Shown here in pieces: positions 45,589 to 63,936 of a stretch of 64,000 nucleotides of DNA. The stretch covers positions 475,673-539,672 of the forward strand of contig MU278366.1 of the NCBI GenBank assembly GCA_022385755.1, given 5' to 3'. Below the pieces are notes generated by a model that saw only the letters and a list, made by a program, of their open reading frames with translations, had not been told where the DNA came from and made no database searches. Source of the stretch: Trametopsis cervina (taxonomy: Eukaryota; Basidiomycota; Agaricomycetes; Polyporales; Irpicaceae). Position numbers and translations under genes: made by a program. Positions within the stretch are counted from its first letter, which is position 1; each line of letters starts with the position of its first letter.

Positions 45589-46167
45589 CTACACGGCCAA
45601 CACCTTCCGTACCAATTTCTCCAACTTCTGGTCAACCGTCTTCATGCTCGCCATCATCCCTTTACTCGGCTTCTTCGCACCAGGCATGATTGTGCTCGGA
45701 ACGTCGTAGGAAATCTTGGTTCCGCCCTTCTCGGTCTGCTGCACAATCATCTGGGGTGGGATGTGTAGACCCGCCTCCATGTCGTACTTCATGATCTCCT
45801 TCGCAAGAAGGGGATTGCCTAGCGTGAAGACGACTGTCGGTGTGAAATTGCGCTGGTAGTAGACATCCATCCATGCGGAATGCTGCGATTCGCCGAAAGA
45901 CCTATTGCAAAGTTAGACGAACTCTTATCAATATAGGACGCGCAGTACGTACACAAAGTCGTGCTTTCCGTTATCGGTGACGTTGAGGACAATCTGCTGA
46001 ATTTGCGCTGCGCTCGTCGCCGCTTTGATTTCTAGGGGCAGCTGAGGGCCAGCAATAGCCTCGCTAAGCTCTTGTCGGACGATGTTCAGGACCTCGTCCA
46101 TGGGCTTCGACGAGCTGAAGGCGAGTCGCTCGACGGGGTAGGTTGCGCCAACTTTAACGACGGACAT
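45589..46167 (-). CDS. DUF302 protein, copy 2
   Basis: Two exons on the minus strand, complement(join(45589..45901,45953..46167)), give 175 residues. Key segments are SSSKPMDEVLNIVRQEL near the N-terminus and TLGNPLLAKEIMKYDMEAGLHIPPQ followed by DVPSTIMPG. Exon lengths, intron phase and the GTACGTAC-type donor are the same as in copy 1, so the pair is a local duplication. A TATAAA box at 46276-46281 lies about 110 bp upstream of the ATG, and the shared 14-bp element sits just beyond it. The Lys-rich segment before the C-terminal helix differs most between the copies. Confidence 0.9.
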
Positions 46168-46275
46168 GGTGAAGGTGGTGTGAGGCGGTGAGTTGGGTGG
46201 AGTGTAGGGTGGTAGGGAACTCTTCCAGTGGTTGAAAGACCTGAGGAATTGCAAGTCCTCCTCTTCATGGATGGC

Positions 46276-46281
46276 TTTATA
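46276..46281 (-). promoter_or_regulatory. TATA box of DUF302 copy 2
   Basis: TATAAA on the minus strand, about 110 bp upstream of the ATG at 46167. Confidence 0.5.
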
Positions 46282-46294
46282 TCCTCTGTACTGC

Positions 46295-46308
46295 GCGCGT
46301 ATCACCTT
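46295..46308 (-). promoter_or_regulatory. 14-bp promoter element shared by both DUF302 genes
   Basis: Identical to 43810-43823 and in the same place relative to the TATA box. Confidence 0.5.
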
Positions 46309-46680
46309 TCATTTTAGCAGTGATACACACTGCCTCTATTACATCCCGACCATGCTCCGCGTTATTTTGTCAAGATGCGGCAGACTCTGAGCTCGGGAAA
46401 ATTACTGAGTATGATATGTTCACGGCGGGAAGGCGTACATCCGGAGGTATCATACCAGTCGCCGTTTCTCACCATGGTTCAGGCCTGGATCTCGCTTATC
46501 TTGATGACGAAGAAGACATCTCTGCAGAACACTTGGGTGCGCATCCACCCGAGACGCGTAGGCAGGCTTGGTCCGACTCAGGGCGGAGGCCATACAGTTG
46601 GAGTGCCATCACCGCAGCTAGTCAGGTTGAAACCATCACTGGAATACTATGCGACACGGCGTAATGTCATGAATGTCACA

Positions 46681-46720
46681 ACTGACAACAATTGACAATA
46701 ACTGACAATAACTGACAACC
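46681..46720. repeat. Four copies of a 10-bp tandem repeat
   Basis: The unit is close to ACTGACAATA and is repeated four times head to tail with one or two differences. A simple tandem repeat in intergenic DNA. Confidence 0.8.
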
Positions 46721-47372
46721 ATTATCTGGTGTACCTGGTGGCGATGTAACCACTTCACGCGAGAAGCCCACACGGTCGCACGGGCCACCGACCACTCCAT
46801 TCTGTTGCTGATGGTCCATCTGCGATGGAGGGGAGCACTGGGATGGCAGGAGGATGATATGGCCAGCTTGCTCCATGCACAGAGCCAACCACGACCCGTG
46901 CTTCTGTCAGGAAATTTGTAGGCATGTTCAACGGCCACACGGTTGAGCCCGGCAGCATTCCACGCCCATGTGCGGCGCACAGGACGTGTCGCAGTCGCTC
47001 AGCCTGTGCTCGCAGGCGCATTTGGGCGCATCAAGTACGGCACATTCACTAATGCTGCGGCACCTGCGTTGCGCCCAAAGGTCCATAACCGCCGCGGTGT
47101 CTCCTTAACAGAGAGACAGCGAGATCCGAACCTCACGGCAGCACAGGCAGTCCGTGCATTTGAGCGCGAATAAATGTTGCTGCGACCATGACTGATATGA
47201 TTGGCGTTCTATCAGAGTCATCATGCAGGGCCCCGCTGACCGCGGAGCCCGGTATCAGAATGAGGGAGTAATACTTTGACCACCCATCCTATCTATACGA
47301 CTTGGTGGCGTGCGAAGATAGGAAGATGTAACGTGACCAAATCACGGCAGTTCCCGTGCTCGTGATTGGCGT

Positions 47373-51392
<4,020 letters not shown>

Positions 51393-51515
51393 TTTAGTCT
51401 AACAAGTCATTGGGTATCTACGTGTCACTACAGATGCGTTATTACAAAATACGTACATATTGGGGTACAGATTAGATGCACATGCTGTTGAAAAGAGAAA
51501 TGCGCTAGAACACCG

Positions 51516-53935
51516 CTAGAACCAATTGCTTGGTTTAAGACCAATCTTGTCCAACACACCCATGATCCCGGATGGTATTACATTGGCGAGTGCTGCAGTG
51601 GTCTTGATCTCAACGGGTTGACCCCTGATTTCGAGCCTGGTGACGAGGTCATGAGTTACGCGAATTGTTATGCTCCAACTGAACAAACTCACTGATACGC
51701 TGAAAGGCCATCAATCACGACTTCCAACTTGACAACTGGATGCTGCGCATCTCGCGTGTCCACTTCGAATGCCGACCTGGAAGCAATACCTCAGTTCGGT
51801 ATACGATACTAGACATAGGATTACACGGACCATTTGTAGTTCCCCTCGGCAATGTACTTCTCAACTTGTTCTTGAGGGATATCTCCTACGACAGTCGTAA
51901 CCTCTTCGCCTTCCACAAGCTTGGTCTCGTTCTTCGCAGACCTGACTGTATTCTCGCTGGCCAGTTTGAGGGTACGTACGAAGGGGATGTAGAACATGCT
52001 TAGAGGACTGGTAGAAACTTCGAGCACATTATGACCAGCTCCCTCGGCGTTGAACTTGATAGCTGCAAATTCGTGGCGATCTCCGGAGATGATGATAACA
52101 TTCGGAACAGAGTGAAGAGCTTCCAACAGAGCCGATTTCTCCGACGGGTATGCTGCCCAAGAGTCGGACTGTGCATCGTGCTGCCACAGTGAAGTGAATG
52201 GCACGGAGGAGACTATGAACTTGAAAGTCGCCGTATTGTTGACCTATTCAGAGTGACCTATTAGTATATTCGATTATGACAGAACAAGGCAAATTGCAAC
52301 ATACACTGCCTAGCCAGTCATACAATGCGGCGAGCTGTGTATCACCCAACATGGTACGGGCCATAGGATCCTCTTCAGTGGTAATATCTGAGCGATAGCG
52401 GCGCGTGTCCATGACGAAAAAGGCAACATCGGCATAACGGAAGTGGTAATACTGCTGTTCTGGCTCTGCAGGCTCATAATTGGACTGAGAATTGTATAAT
52501 CGGAACGCATCGTTGGCACTAGCGAATGGGGGTGTCGAATCGTTTCCTGCGCCCATGTAGTTATTGATGATCTAAGTGAGATTATTTCATATCGGCCGAG
52601 CAATAAACTTGACAAGCACCGACCTCGTGATCATCGTAAGTGTGAAAAATTGCTAGAGAAAGATGCTGTTCAGAAGATTGTTAAAGTATCAATGAAGGCG
52701 ACTCACGAAGACGTTCGTAAACTTTGCGGAAGCTCTCGCTTTGATAGTTACGGCGGTACAAACGCCTGTAATGTTCAGCATCATCACCAAAATAAAAAGG
52801 GACGTCGGCGTAGATAAAATCGCCCAGGAACATCAGGAACTCGGCAGGGGGATCCAGGCTATCGGAAGATGATTCCTCAGACGTCGCTTCAGGTGTCGCG
52901 GGAGAGTCCATCGTGTTTGATATGTTAACGTCATCGGCGGCAACCTCTGTTCGGGAGGGCCACAAATAGTCTGCGAGAAGGTCAAATCCCTTGATACGTC
53001 GGCCGTTGAATGGTTTGTAAGGAAAGTTCGTAGTGGAGCAAGACGTTGCGATGAAACGAAAATGACTGCCTGAGGGTAGCCTGGGATCAGGGAAAGTGCG
53101 AAATTGGACCGGCTTCTGGGGGTAGGGTAGCTGTGTCCCTTCGCTATCCCCCAGAATGTCTGAAGGCAAAGATAAGTGAACATTATAACAATATAGACTT
53201 CTCGGGCACTGACATTCGTAGCGGGTGCTGGGCCACAAACCATCCAGAGTAGTGGTGCTGACCCAATCATTTGCTTTGGTCACATTCAGAGATGGTCCGA
53301 CAGTCCATTCTGATGCGCCATGGGTATCTACCTGGCGCCAAAGAACATTCACCAGACCGTCCGTCGTGTTATCGTGTGGATATCGTACGACCAGACGGAC
53401 GGAGTCCGGGTTGACAGCACCAACACGAGTGAACGTAACATCACTGGCATCATCCAAGTAGGGCTCCAGAACTAGGTCGGCATACAACAAGAGCAAAATA
53501 GTGTTGATGAGGACATTGGCCGCAGTCAGTGACTTTGTAGGTGATGGAATGGAGAAGAGTAAGGACTTCAAGATGGCCAGGGGGGATTGCTAGAATGTCG
53601 CAGATAAGCATACCGCATTGATGCAATGAGTGTGAATCAAGCTCGCCTGTTGTTTTTCCTGTTTTACCTGAAGGCTATCCTGCGGTGATTTCCCATTACC
53701 ATTAGAGGCTTGCGAAGGCGCTCTCTCGCTTTTTGGGAGCAGCACCAGCGAGGAGATATAGAGAGCATATAAGGTAGGGAGTATTCTCGTAAGAGGTCTT
53801 GCTGGAATCTATTCGGACACGGTAAGAGGTGCAGCGAGCTGGTAACCAACGCGAACATACCACACGCAAGAATACGTATATGAAGATCCGGAAGACTGTT
53901 GATAAGGTTGCGCTAATAAACGCTACTGCTGACAT
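51516..53935 (-). CDS. PhoD-like alkaline phosphatase/phosphodiesterase, membrane-anchored
   Basis: Nine exons on the minus strand, complement(join(51516..51636,51693..51776,51831..52243,52305..52571,52624..52652,52707..53159,53214..53589,53668..53808,53861..53935)), give 652 residues. PhoD metallophosphatase motifs are in order: ATSCST, FLMFLGDFIYAD, HTYDDHE, FFVMDTRRYRSD and ISGDRHEF. The N-terminus has three hydrophobic stretches within the first 115 residues, encoded by exons 1 to 3. The protein is therefore likely to be membrane-bound with a lumenal or extracellular catalytic domain. An Asp/Glu/Ser-rich insert separates the first motifs. Exon 5 is only 29 nt and carries TYDDHE. The start was extended upstream through two exons because the ORF around 53571 lacks an ATG; the join restores the frame and a second hydrophobic helix. 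Confidence 0.88.
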
Positions 53936-54196
53936 CGGATGAACGATATCCTTGAAAGTGCAGTGTATTGTCGTGGACGTTGAGGGCAAGGGTGAGGAAT
54001 AACGAGTGAGCGAGGCTGCAAGGCATCATAAGCGTTTACGCGCCGCATTTGAGTGCGTGATGTCACCGCACGCCAATATTGATCGCGTTCTACACTTGTG
54101 ATAATCCCCAAAGCTACCATTAGAGTATGTGTGATATTACAACATAGGCGGGTCATAAATTAGAATGTACAGCGGAGGAAAGCAGATACGCGAAGA

Positions 54197-55233
54197 TCAA
54201 GAGGAAAGAGCAGCAGCTTTCGCAGGGGCTTTCTTGATCTTGATTCCCAGCGAGTTCTTCATGTCTGTCTTTCGTTTCTTAACCACCGGCATAGCAGCTA
54301 CCTTGGATGCAATAAGCGTCCGTGTCGTCTCCGGTAGCAGACTATGTAGCTCAGGCTCATCGCCATCGGCTTTGCGCTTTACGGTGACAACCTTCTCTTC
54401 CTGCACATCCGCCGTGCTTGATCCTGAAGGCCCTGCCACAGGCATAGACACCTTCGAGAACACCTGCCGTACAAGCTTCTCATCCTCTTCTTCCTCCAAC
54501 TTCCTCTGTCGGTCCTCCTCAGTCTCAATCTCCTCCACATTGATTCGCGCCACCAGATCCACTGACTGCCCCACCCTCTCGTTCCGCGCGTTCCGTGCAC
54601 GAATATCCTGCAGTGCATCTAGTATGTCCATCTCACGTTTCGAGTCCACCGTCCTATTCTCTAACGCCTTCATAGGATTATTTTCTTCTTCCTCTAGCTT
54701 CGCCAAACGATCCTCCTCTTCAACTGCTTTCTCTTCCCTCCACGGTTCGAAGTTTCGTGATGCACCATGTTCAGCAGCATAGTCCGTATTCTTGGGATCC
54801 GTTTTAAACGTTATCTCGGCGGAACAAAGGGTGCTGAAGGACGTGTGAGTTATGAATAGACCATTGAAGAACGGCTGAATCTACCATTTGATGTAGAACC
54901 GGAAGATTTTGATTCCATAGTAGTCCTCTCCCTCGACTGTTTCCTTGCGAGCGTTGAACTTCTTACCCTTGTAGATGTACTCGCCGCAAGTGTTACATCG
55001 CCTGAACCGTTAATCAGTACTTAGAACTGCTATAGAAGTAGATGCAGCATACGTACATAGAAAACGGTGCCATTAACCGGACAACCTGCTGCGAGTTCTT
55101 GGGGACCTTCCTTCGCGGAATAAGTGACGGATCGAAGTCCGGAGGGAAGTACTTGTTTAAGACTGCCAATGCGATTAGAAGGTGTGTATATAGGTATAAC
55201 AAAGACGCACTACTGACCTTTACGCTCAGACAT
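54197..55233 (-). CDS. Pre-mRNA splicing factor Yju2/CCDC94 (CWC16 family)
   Basis: Four exons on the minus strand, complement(join(54197..54833,54885..55001,55057..55162,55218..55233)), give 291 residues. The first exon encodes only MSERK plus one base. The protein shows the conserved N-terminus [17 protein letters not shown] and the zinc site with Cys43/Cys46 ([20 protein letters not shown]) and Cys80/Cys83, then [22 protein letters not shown] sequence. A charged helical region and a basic tail follow. Yju2 is a step-I factor that promotes branching in the activated spliceosome, together with the NineTeen complex. The gene is intact and all introns are GT-AG. The plus-strand open frame over the same DNA is an antisense shadow. 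Confidence 0.95.
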
Positions 55234-55404
55234 TGTGGCGGTAAGAGATTGAAGACAAGCTGGTGGTGCTTTGGGAGGTGACTGTCGAGGTGATCTTCAC
55301 CTCAATGGTGGAAGCGCCCCTCAGACCGCGAGCTAATCACGTGGGAACATATCAAGGCCGACCTGCTTTCCTTTCTAAGAATTCAAGTTGGCCACCGTGA
55401 CCCA

Positions 55405-58374
55405 ATGCAGTTCTGGAAACCTGGCACAGTCGGTCCAGGTAGTTCCTTGGACAGGGCAACCGAAGCTGAGGGCAATGTAATCTCTTCTGCACCTTCAACA
55501 GTCGCACTTTCCGTTCAGAGCGCCCGGGAGAGACTTCCTATTCACAAACATAGTACGTATCCCATACCGTGGCTTTTCTCGCACTGTTAACTTTCTTCTG
55601 ACAGAGGATAAAATACTACATTGCATCGAAAAGTTTGGTGTTCTGATTGTTGTTGGCCAGACGGGATGCGGCAAAACCACTCGTACGGACGTTCGTTGTT
55701 ATAATGTTGGAGCTGAGTATTCACGCATGTGTGCCAGAATTGCCACAGTATCTGTACGAGGCAGGCTGGGCTGCTGACGGGAATGTCATTGCATGCACAC
55801 AACCCCGCAGGGTAGCAGCTACGTCGGTTGCACAGCGTGTGGCCACTGAAGTTGGCTCGATACTTGGAGATGAAGTACTTCCTCTCCACTCTCCATTTTC
55901 TGGCTATCATGCGCTTATCCGAGAGTCCTTCAGGTCGGCTATACAATACGATTTGAAGACGTCAGTGATAAGGATCGGACTCGAATCCTGTATCTCACGG
56001 ACGGTATGCTCTTTCGTGAGACACTGATTGATCCGTTACTCAGCCGATACAGTGTTATTATGGTGTGTACACCCTTTCCTCGAGCTGGTGAAGGATCTCA
56101 TTCTGACTAGACTGAATAAGATTGATGAAGCACACGAGAGAAGTGTATATACAGATCTGATGCTGGGCTTACTGAAGAAGTACGCCACCTGAAACGACAC
56201 CCGCGTACACTTGCTGATAGTCTCATCTTAGAATTCGTCGCAAGCGCCCTTCACTCCGTATCATAGTGTCCTCTGCAACTCTGGATGCTACCTCTTTTCT
56301 GGACTACTTTACCGCCGGTAACTCTTCAGATGAAGCGACTATCATCAGTCTGGAAGGCCGAATGTATCCTGTGGAGGTGGCATACATGCAAGAGCCTACG
56401 CCTGATTATGTCAGGAAGGCTGCTGAGACTGTATGGGGCATTCACATGCAGGTATGTGCTTGAATTTGACACTGCATTCATACCAGAGAGTTTACTACCT
56501 GATACTGTAGCAAAGCCCTGGTGACATACTGGTCTTTTTGACAGGCCGCGAAGAGATTGATCGTTGTTTGCAGGAGCTGTCTGAATATCTTCCAACGTCA
56601 GTCTCTTCTGCCTTGCATGAGAATGTAGCTCGTGGCTTATGTTATCCTGGCACTTCAGGCTTCCTAAGACTGCTCCTCGACTGAAGCTACTTGCCCTACA
56701 TGCCGGACTATCAACCAATGAACAGCTAGCCGTGTTTGAACCTGCAGAGCGTGGTACCAGGAAAGTGATAGTCTCGACTAATATCGCAGAAGTGAGTAGG
56801 CGATATATATTGTCGATTCGGACTAGGCTCAATTCTTTTGATCGGCTAAGGCGAGTGTCACCATCGACGGCATCAAGTTCGTCGTAGATTCTGGTTTTGT
56901 AAAGGTAGGTGAAACCCAATCCCTACCTCAGGCGGCAGATGCACATAAGAATGCTTCCTTTTACTTAGATCCGCACTTATAGCCCAACCTCAGCGCTTTC
57001 GTCCCTTGTAACTGTGCCCGTATCGCTGGCATCCGCTACCCAACGAGCAGGCCGAGCCGGACGCACCTCCTCAGGCATCTGTTATCGGCTATATCCGGAA
57101 GCCGCTATGAAGGCACTACCTCCTACCACACCTCCTGAACTGACCCGCACAGATCTGACAACGCCTATTCTGCAACTGAAGTCTCTGGGTATAGATGATC
57201 TGATGAAGTTTGAGTGGGTAACGGGTCCTCCGGCCGAAGCTGTCCTTCGCGCGCTAGAGAATCTTGTCGCATCTGGTATGGTTGGAGAGGATGGTCGATT
57301 AACTGTTACCGGCGAAAAGGTTTCTGAGTGCCCGGTCGAGGTCAACATTGCACGTATGGTGAGCTAACGTCGTACGATTTCTCCCGATAAGCAGCAGCCT
57401 CAAATTCGTAATTGCAGCTTTTCCAATCGAAAGATTACAAGTGTGGCGAAGAGATGCTTACCATTTCTGCAATGACTACGGTCCAGGTAGGTTCTTGACA
57501 GCAGGGTGCGATATCCTGATACGATTTGTTCTGGCCGATAGGATGTGTTTATTATTCCTGACGGTGCCCCGGGAGCCTTGGCAGAACTGGAACGACGGAA
57601 GTTCACTGCAGAGGAAGGCGTAAGTGCCCATTGCTCTCATGTGGGCGTGCCTAATCTTACCACAGGATCATCTTACTCTCCTCAATGGTCAGTACGGTTT
57701 GAACCAGTATAATCACCATCCCCCCTTAACCTATGCTACACACAGCTTACAATGCATTCACGCGATATGGCCACTCGTCCTCTTGGTGTAAAGCGCATGC
57801 GCTCTCCTTTAGAGCTATGTCCCGTGCCATCTCGATTCGAGCGCAGCTAAAGAAGTACATGCAACGTTTCGGCCTCCCGCTCGAAAGCTGCCAGGGGGAC
57901 GCAAAACGCCTTCGGCAATGTATAGTCAGTGGCTACTGGAGAAATGGTGCACGATGGGTCGCCGATGGCACTTATCGCTCTGTCAGAGGCAATGTAGTAG
58001 GTGGCCTGTCACGTGACGGCACATGCAGCTGTTTGACGTTGAGCATTCCAGACCCTTCACGTACATCCAAATTCTGTGTTGTTTACGCGTAAACCACGGT
58101 CTGGATGGGTCATCTTTCACGAAATGGAAGAGACGAAAAAGACCCAGTGAGTATAGCAATCATGTATATGGCCATCGCTCATTTTGCACTAGAATCCGGA
58201 TACTGACGGAGATAGAACCCGACTGGTAAGTGAGGCCTGACTTCTTATCGGCTCAAGCTCACTATCGTTAGGTTACTTGAGTACGGTCATAGCTTCAAAG
58301 ATAGACGGATCGATGTCGGAATCTCTTCTACCCGGATGGAGGACATTAAATCACAGTCGCTGAAAGTCCTTTAG
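55405..58374 (+). CDS. DEAH-box RNA helicase, DHX35 type
   Basis: Seventeen exons, join(55405..55552,55605..55682,55738..55874,55934..56062,56121..56179,56232..56451,56511..56596,56659..56791,56851..56904,56969..57358,57418..57486,57542..57619,57666..57687,57746..57996,58052..58146,58193..58225,58272..58374), give 694 residues. Motif I GQTGCGKT lies at residues 67-74, Ia [14 protein letters not shown] at 166-169, III SSAT, V STNIAE, and [10 protein letters not shown]. The winged-helix/ratchet and OB-fold regions follow ([19 protein letters not shown]). Length and the absence of N-terminal extensions fit the DHX35 group, a spliceosome-associated helicase, rather than Prp2/16/22/43. Exon 13 has 22 nt. 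The donor after RGNV at 57997 was chosen to preserve spacing to the OB-fold LHVHP motif. Confidence 0.92.
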
Positions 58375-58431
58375 CATACACCTTGCTCTACCACAAACGA
58401 GTATGTACGGGATATTGATGCGAGTTTGGTA

Positions 58432-60817
<2,386 letters not shown>

Positions 60818-61027
60818 GGTTGCGATGCGCTCGGTGCAGTCAGAGGAGGAAGGGTGTGAAACAAGTTGTGTATGTACAAGATGACCTTGGTGGTTGTATG
60901 TCGGGCTCACTATTGTTGGAGGTACGGCAAAGCTCCTATAAGCAACGATGTAGCTGATTACTGTTTCCGGATCTCATCCTGCAAGTCACGATCAGGTGAT
61001 CATCACGTCACATCCCTCTCGACTGCC
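60818..61027. promoter_or_regulatory. Shared divergent promoter of PFK-2/FBPase-2 and PIG-X
   Basis: Only 210 bp separate the two start codons, so both promoters must overlap here. No perfect TATA box is visible. Confidence 0.5.
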
Positions 61028-61734
61028 ATGACCCCCACCCTCGACAGTGACAGCGACGCTGCATCCGACATCACCACCACCGTTGACCACCGCGTCGGCT
61101 TTCACTTCTCCTGCATTTCGCGCCTTCGCACTCGTCGTGCCGCAGAATGCACCCGCCTCTTACTCAAATATCGATTCACCTCCGACTTTGTCGTTGACCC
61201 CTATGAACTTGATCTATACGACCATGTCTACACCTACCTAATGCATCCTCTTCCTGATCTCGAGTTGCCCGTTTTTGCAGCAGACGACTCTCTCACGGAC
61301 CTCACACTCGTCGTCTCTCCTGTGCTATTCGATGCAGGACAACCCTCGTTGAACGTCACGTTACCTCTGCATAGTCGGTATGGAACACTGTCGCACTCGA
61401 GCAACCCAGATGAAGCGTACGAGACATTGCGATTTCCCCAGCCTAGCGCAGCCTGGGAATGTACATCTTCGGGTAAGCTCATTCGATATGTCTCCCGCTT
61501 CTGAGCCCACGCTGACACTGACTAGATGGCTTCTCGTACACCAAGCATTTTGTACTCAATGCGACCGTCCCCGACGTGACGGTCTTCGTCCCTGTTGGCG
61601 TCTCTCATGACGCAGATTTCGTTGAGTTTGGGACAGTGGGGGCAATCTGTTGTATGTTCTTGTACCTGTTGTGGGTGTTCACTCTGAATGCTCGGCGTAT
61701 GGACAGACAAGCCCGTGTAGAGAAATGTGAATGA
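61028..61734 (+). CDS. PIG-X/Pbn1, subunit of GPI mannosyltransferase I
   Basis: Two exons, join(61028..61472,61526..61734), give 217 residues. PIG-X/Pbn1 stabilises PIG-M/Gpi14, the enzyme adding the first mannose to GPI anchors on the lumenal side of the ER. The key family motif is LPLHSRYGTLSHSS (LPLHxRY) in the central beta-rich domain. A single transmembrane helix (GAICCMFLYLLWVFTL) near residues 185-203 is followed by a short basic cytosolic tail, giving the expected type I orientation. The N-terminus lacks a strong signal peptide in this model. An upstream in-frame extension from 60866 exists and might contribute one. Confidence 0.85.
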
Positions 61735-61814
61735 AGAATATTGCATTACAATCCTAAAATAATAGTCTATCACATAAGGACAGATGGAAGTGAAATAAAT
61801 GTCTGTCGCGGGCT

Positions 61815-62594
61815 TCATGTGACCACACACCGGCGCTGCTTCACCATCTTCCCCCATTTCCCCTTCATGCTCTCCTTTAGTGCCAGGTGAAAGACCTCCT
61901 GCACACCCGTCCCTGTCTTCGCCGAGCACTCGATGTACTTTGCGCCAATCTCTCGAGCCACTGCGGCCCCTTGTTCCGATGTTACCGGTGTCTGGCCTTG
62001 CGCATTCAGCATTCTCTTCGTTTGCTCATCTCGTCTTAAGTCTGTCTTCGTCCCAACTAGTATCAGAGGTGTTCCCTCACAGAAATGTGCGACTTCCGGG
62101 TACCACTGAACATAGGACGATTAGTACGGGGCCGCAACTGTCTTAGTAGTCGCACCTTGTCCGTCACGTTACCCAGACTGACTGGGAAGTCAATAGAGAA
62201 GACTATAAGGATGACGTCGCTTTCTGGGTAACTTAGTGGTCGTAGCCGATCGTATTCTTCTTGGCCCGCTGTGTCCCACAACGCCAGCTCGACAAGCTTG
62301 CCGTCGAATGTGACCTGCGTAACATAGTTTTCAAACACCGTGGGTATGTAGGCCTGCAGGACGCGCCGGTGTGAAGCTAGTTCAGGTGAGGTCAAGTAAC
62401 TTGTAAGGCGCACCTCTGGAAAGCGATTCTCTGCGTACACGATAAGCAAGCAAGTCTTGCCACAGCCACCTTGAGAAACAACGCATGACAATGAGCAGTG
62501 CATTCCGCAAGTATCAAGAACATCACACACCATCTCCAACCACTACCAGCTTCTTCTTTACGTCGGGTCTCCGAGGCGGTTGCGAGTAATCCAT
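61815..62594 (-). CDS. Rho-family small GTPase (Rho4-like)
   Basis: Four exons on the minus strand, complement(join(61815..62105,62156..62353,62414..62469,62531..62594)), give 202 residues. G-box motifs are all present: GDGGCGKT (20-27), effector loop [40 protein letters not shown], a GTKTDLR guanine-binding loop and ECSAKTG. The Rho insert helix lies after GTKTDLRRD. The C-terminus CVVT is a CaaX box preceded by basic residues, so the protein should be prenylated and membrane-bound. Local sequence ([29 protein letters not shown]) is nearer to Rho4 than to Rho1, but the subgroup is not certain. Rho GTPases control polarity, septation and wall synthesis. Confidence 0.92.
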
Positions 62595-63750
62595 GATCAG
62601 TTGTGAGGGGATATAATGCTCCTAAGGTATGGGTCGTCGACATACAGCACGGTCACGTGATGGGCACCAGTCCTGGCAAAGCGCTAGCTACAAGCTGACC
62701 GCGTTGCCCTACCAAGATATAGTGTAGACATTAATAAATGAGTTTTCATGTAAGGTGTTATATTGCAGTTGTATAGCAAGTTATAGTTTTTCTATTCTGT
62801 TTCTTATTCTCACTTCTGTTTGACTATACATATAAGCACTCAATTTATTTGGGTTTCTTTGTTATTTTGGCATATCTCTCATCAGCAAAAGCATAAAGAT
62901 CTGGCCTGCACACACCTGCACATGTAGTTTATTGGAGAATCACGCGTGGATTCGACGGTGCGTCAGCGCAGCCGCCGCGCAACCATAGTTATTATAATTT
63001 AGCTTCCGTTATTTAAAACCTGTAGGGTTTGCGTACCTATCTGACTGTCTCTATCCTTCCCACATGTGTACGTACCTGCGACGTGTAACGGCTCCTGCCA
63101 TGGTTATGCCTCCGTAGTGTACAGCCCCAAGACCGTAGTATAAATACTCCCTGTAAATACGACAAACGCTTCAGAGTCATTACCCAACCTAAAGCATACG
63201 TCTCACTCCGGACTTCTTTCTTTTACATTAACTGATTCTATTCTTGTAGTTTACTTCTTAGGTAACTACTATACAATTAACGAGAGTCATTACCTGACCT
63301 GAAGCTTTACTTCTTAGATCCGTGTGCTTAGGTCTTACGCCCCGTGCTACGGAGTACGGCATCACCATGCCTACTACTTCTTTAGGTTATGAGCCTCGCG
63401 AGGCTCTAATCTCGCGGATTTATCACCAGTCGCATGTCCCAGGAACGAGATGCTCATTCCCGACTCCCGTGTTATTCACATCACCACTTCTTCAACAAGC
63501 TCGAGTTCTGCAATCGCTATCACGACTCGTCTGATCCGGATAACCTCTGGGAAGCCTGCGAAGATTCTCTGTGCCATAATCGACACACCGTGTCCCTCAA
63601 ACCACTCTTATTTCCGATTGACATGAAGAAACTGATCCCATACAGATCAGCCGAATAACACGAAATTTGCAAACCGTCCTTATACACACCTCCAGCTGAT
63701 CCAACTCGACCAGTCAGCCGAGTACTCTGATCTTCCAACCAAAGTGCACT
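62595..63750. other. AT-rich spacer, probable retrotransposon 5' region
   Basis: AT-rich DNA with no supported gene. From about 62745 it may contain an LTR and leader belonging to the copia Gag fragment downstream: a TATAAATA lies at 63139-63146, and the block around GAGTCATTACC is repeated at 63173 and 63282. LTR ends could not be fixed because no second LTR is in the window. Confidence 0.4.
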
Positions 63751-63936
63751 ATGGCTTCCAGAATCTTCAAAGCGTTTTCTGATATCCTGAAGCTCAGTTC
63801 AGACGGATCTAACTATCTGATCTGGTCTGAACGAGCAACAATCATTGCTGATGGCTGCGGTGTGGGCAAGTTTCTCCGAAACGCTGTGCTCGAGAATAAG
63901 AAGGTTGTCACGGAGACTGAGTCACGTGACGTATAG
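63751..63936 (+). mobile_element. Ty1/copia retrotransposon Gag N-terminal fragment
   Basis: The frame encodes 61 residues beginning MASRIFKAFSDILKLSSDG and containing SNYLIWSERATIIADGCGVG, the hallmark of the N-terminus of copia Gag/UBN2-type polyproteins (L-x-G-x-N-Y-x-x-W). The frame stops at 63934-63936, and I see no continuation in another frame before the window ends at 64000. It is therefore either a decayed copy or a copy interrupted by a frameshift. The rest of the element, if any, lies to the right. Confidence 0.6.

Larger units (their letters stand above)
46168..47372. other. Spacer between DUF302 copy 2 and PEX6
   Basis: Contains the copy 2 promoter, a short tandem repeat (46681-46720) and a 76-codon plus-strand frame (46943-47173) rich in Arg and Ala without a recognisable domain. 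The region just before 47373 should hold the PEX6 promoter. Confidence 0.45.

Noticed and set aside
46943..47173. 76-codon Arg/Ala-rich plus-strand frame
   Set aside because: No start context or domain; likely chance.
54165..54782. 205-codon plus-strand frame
   Set aside because: Antisense to the well-supported Yju2 gene. Its Ser-rich composition is the mirror of the Glu/Lys-rich coding strand.
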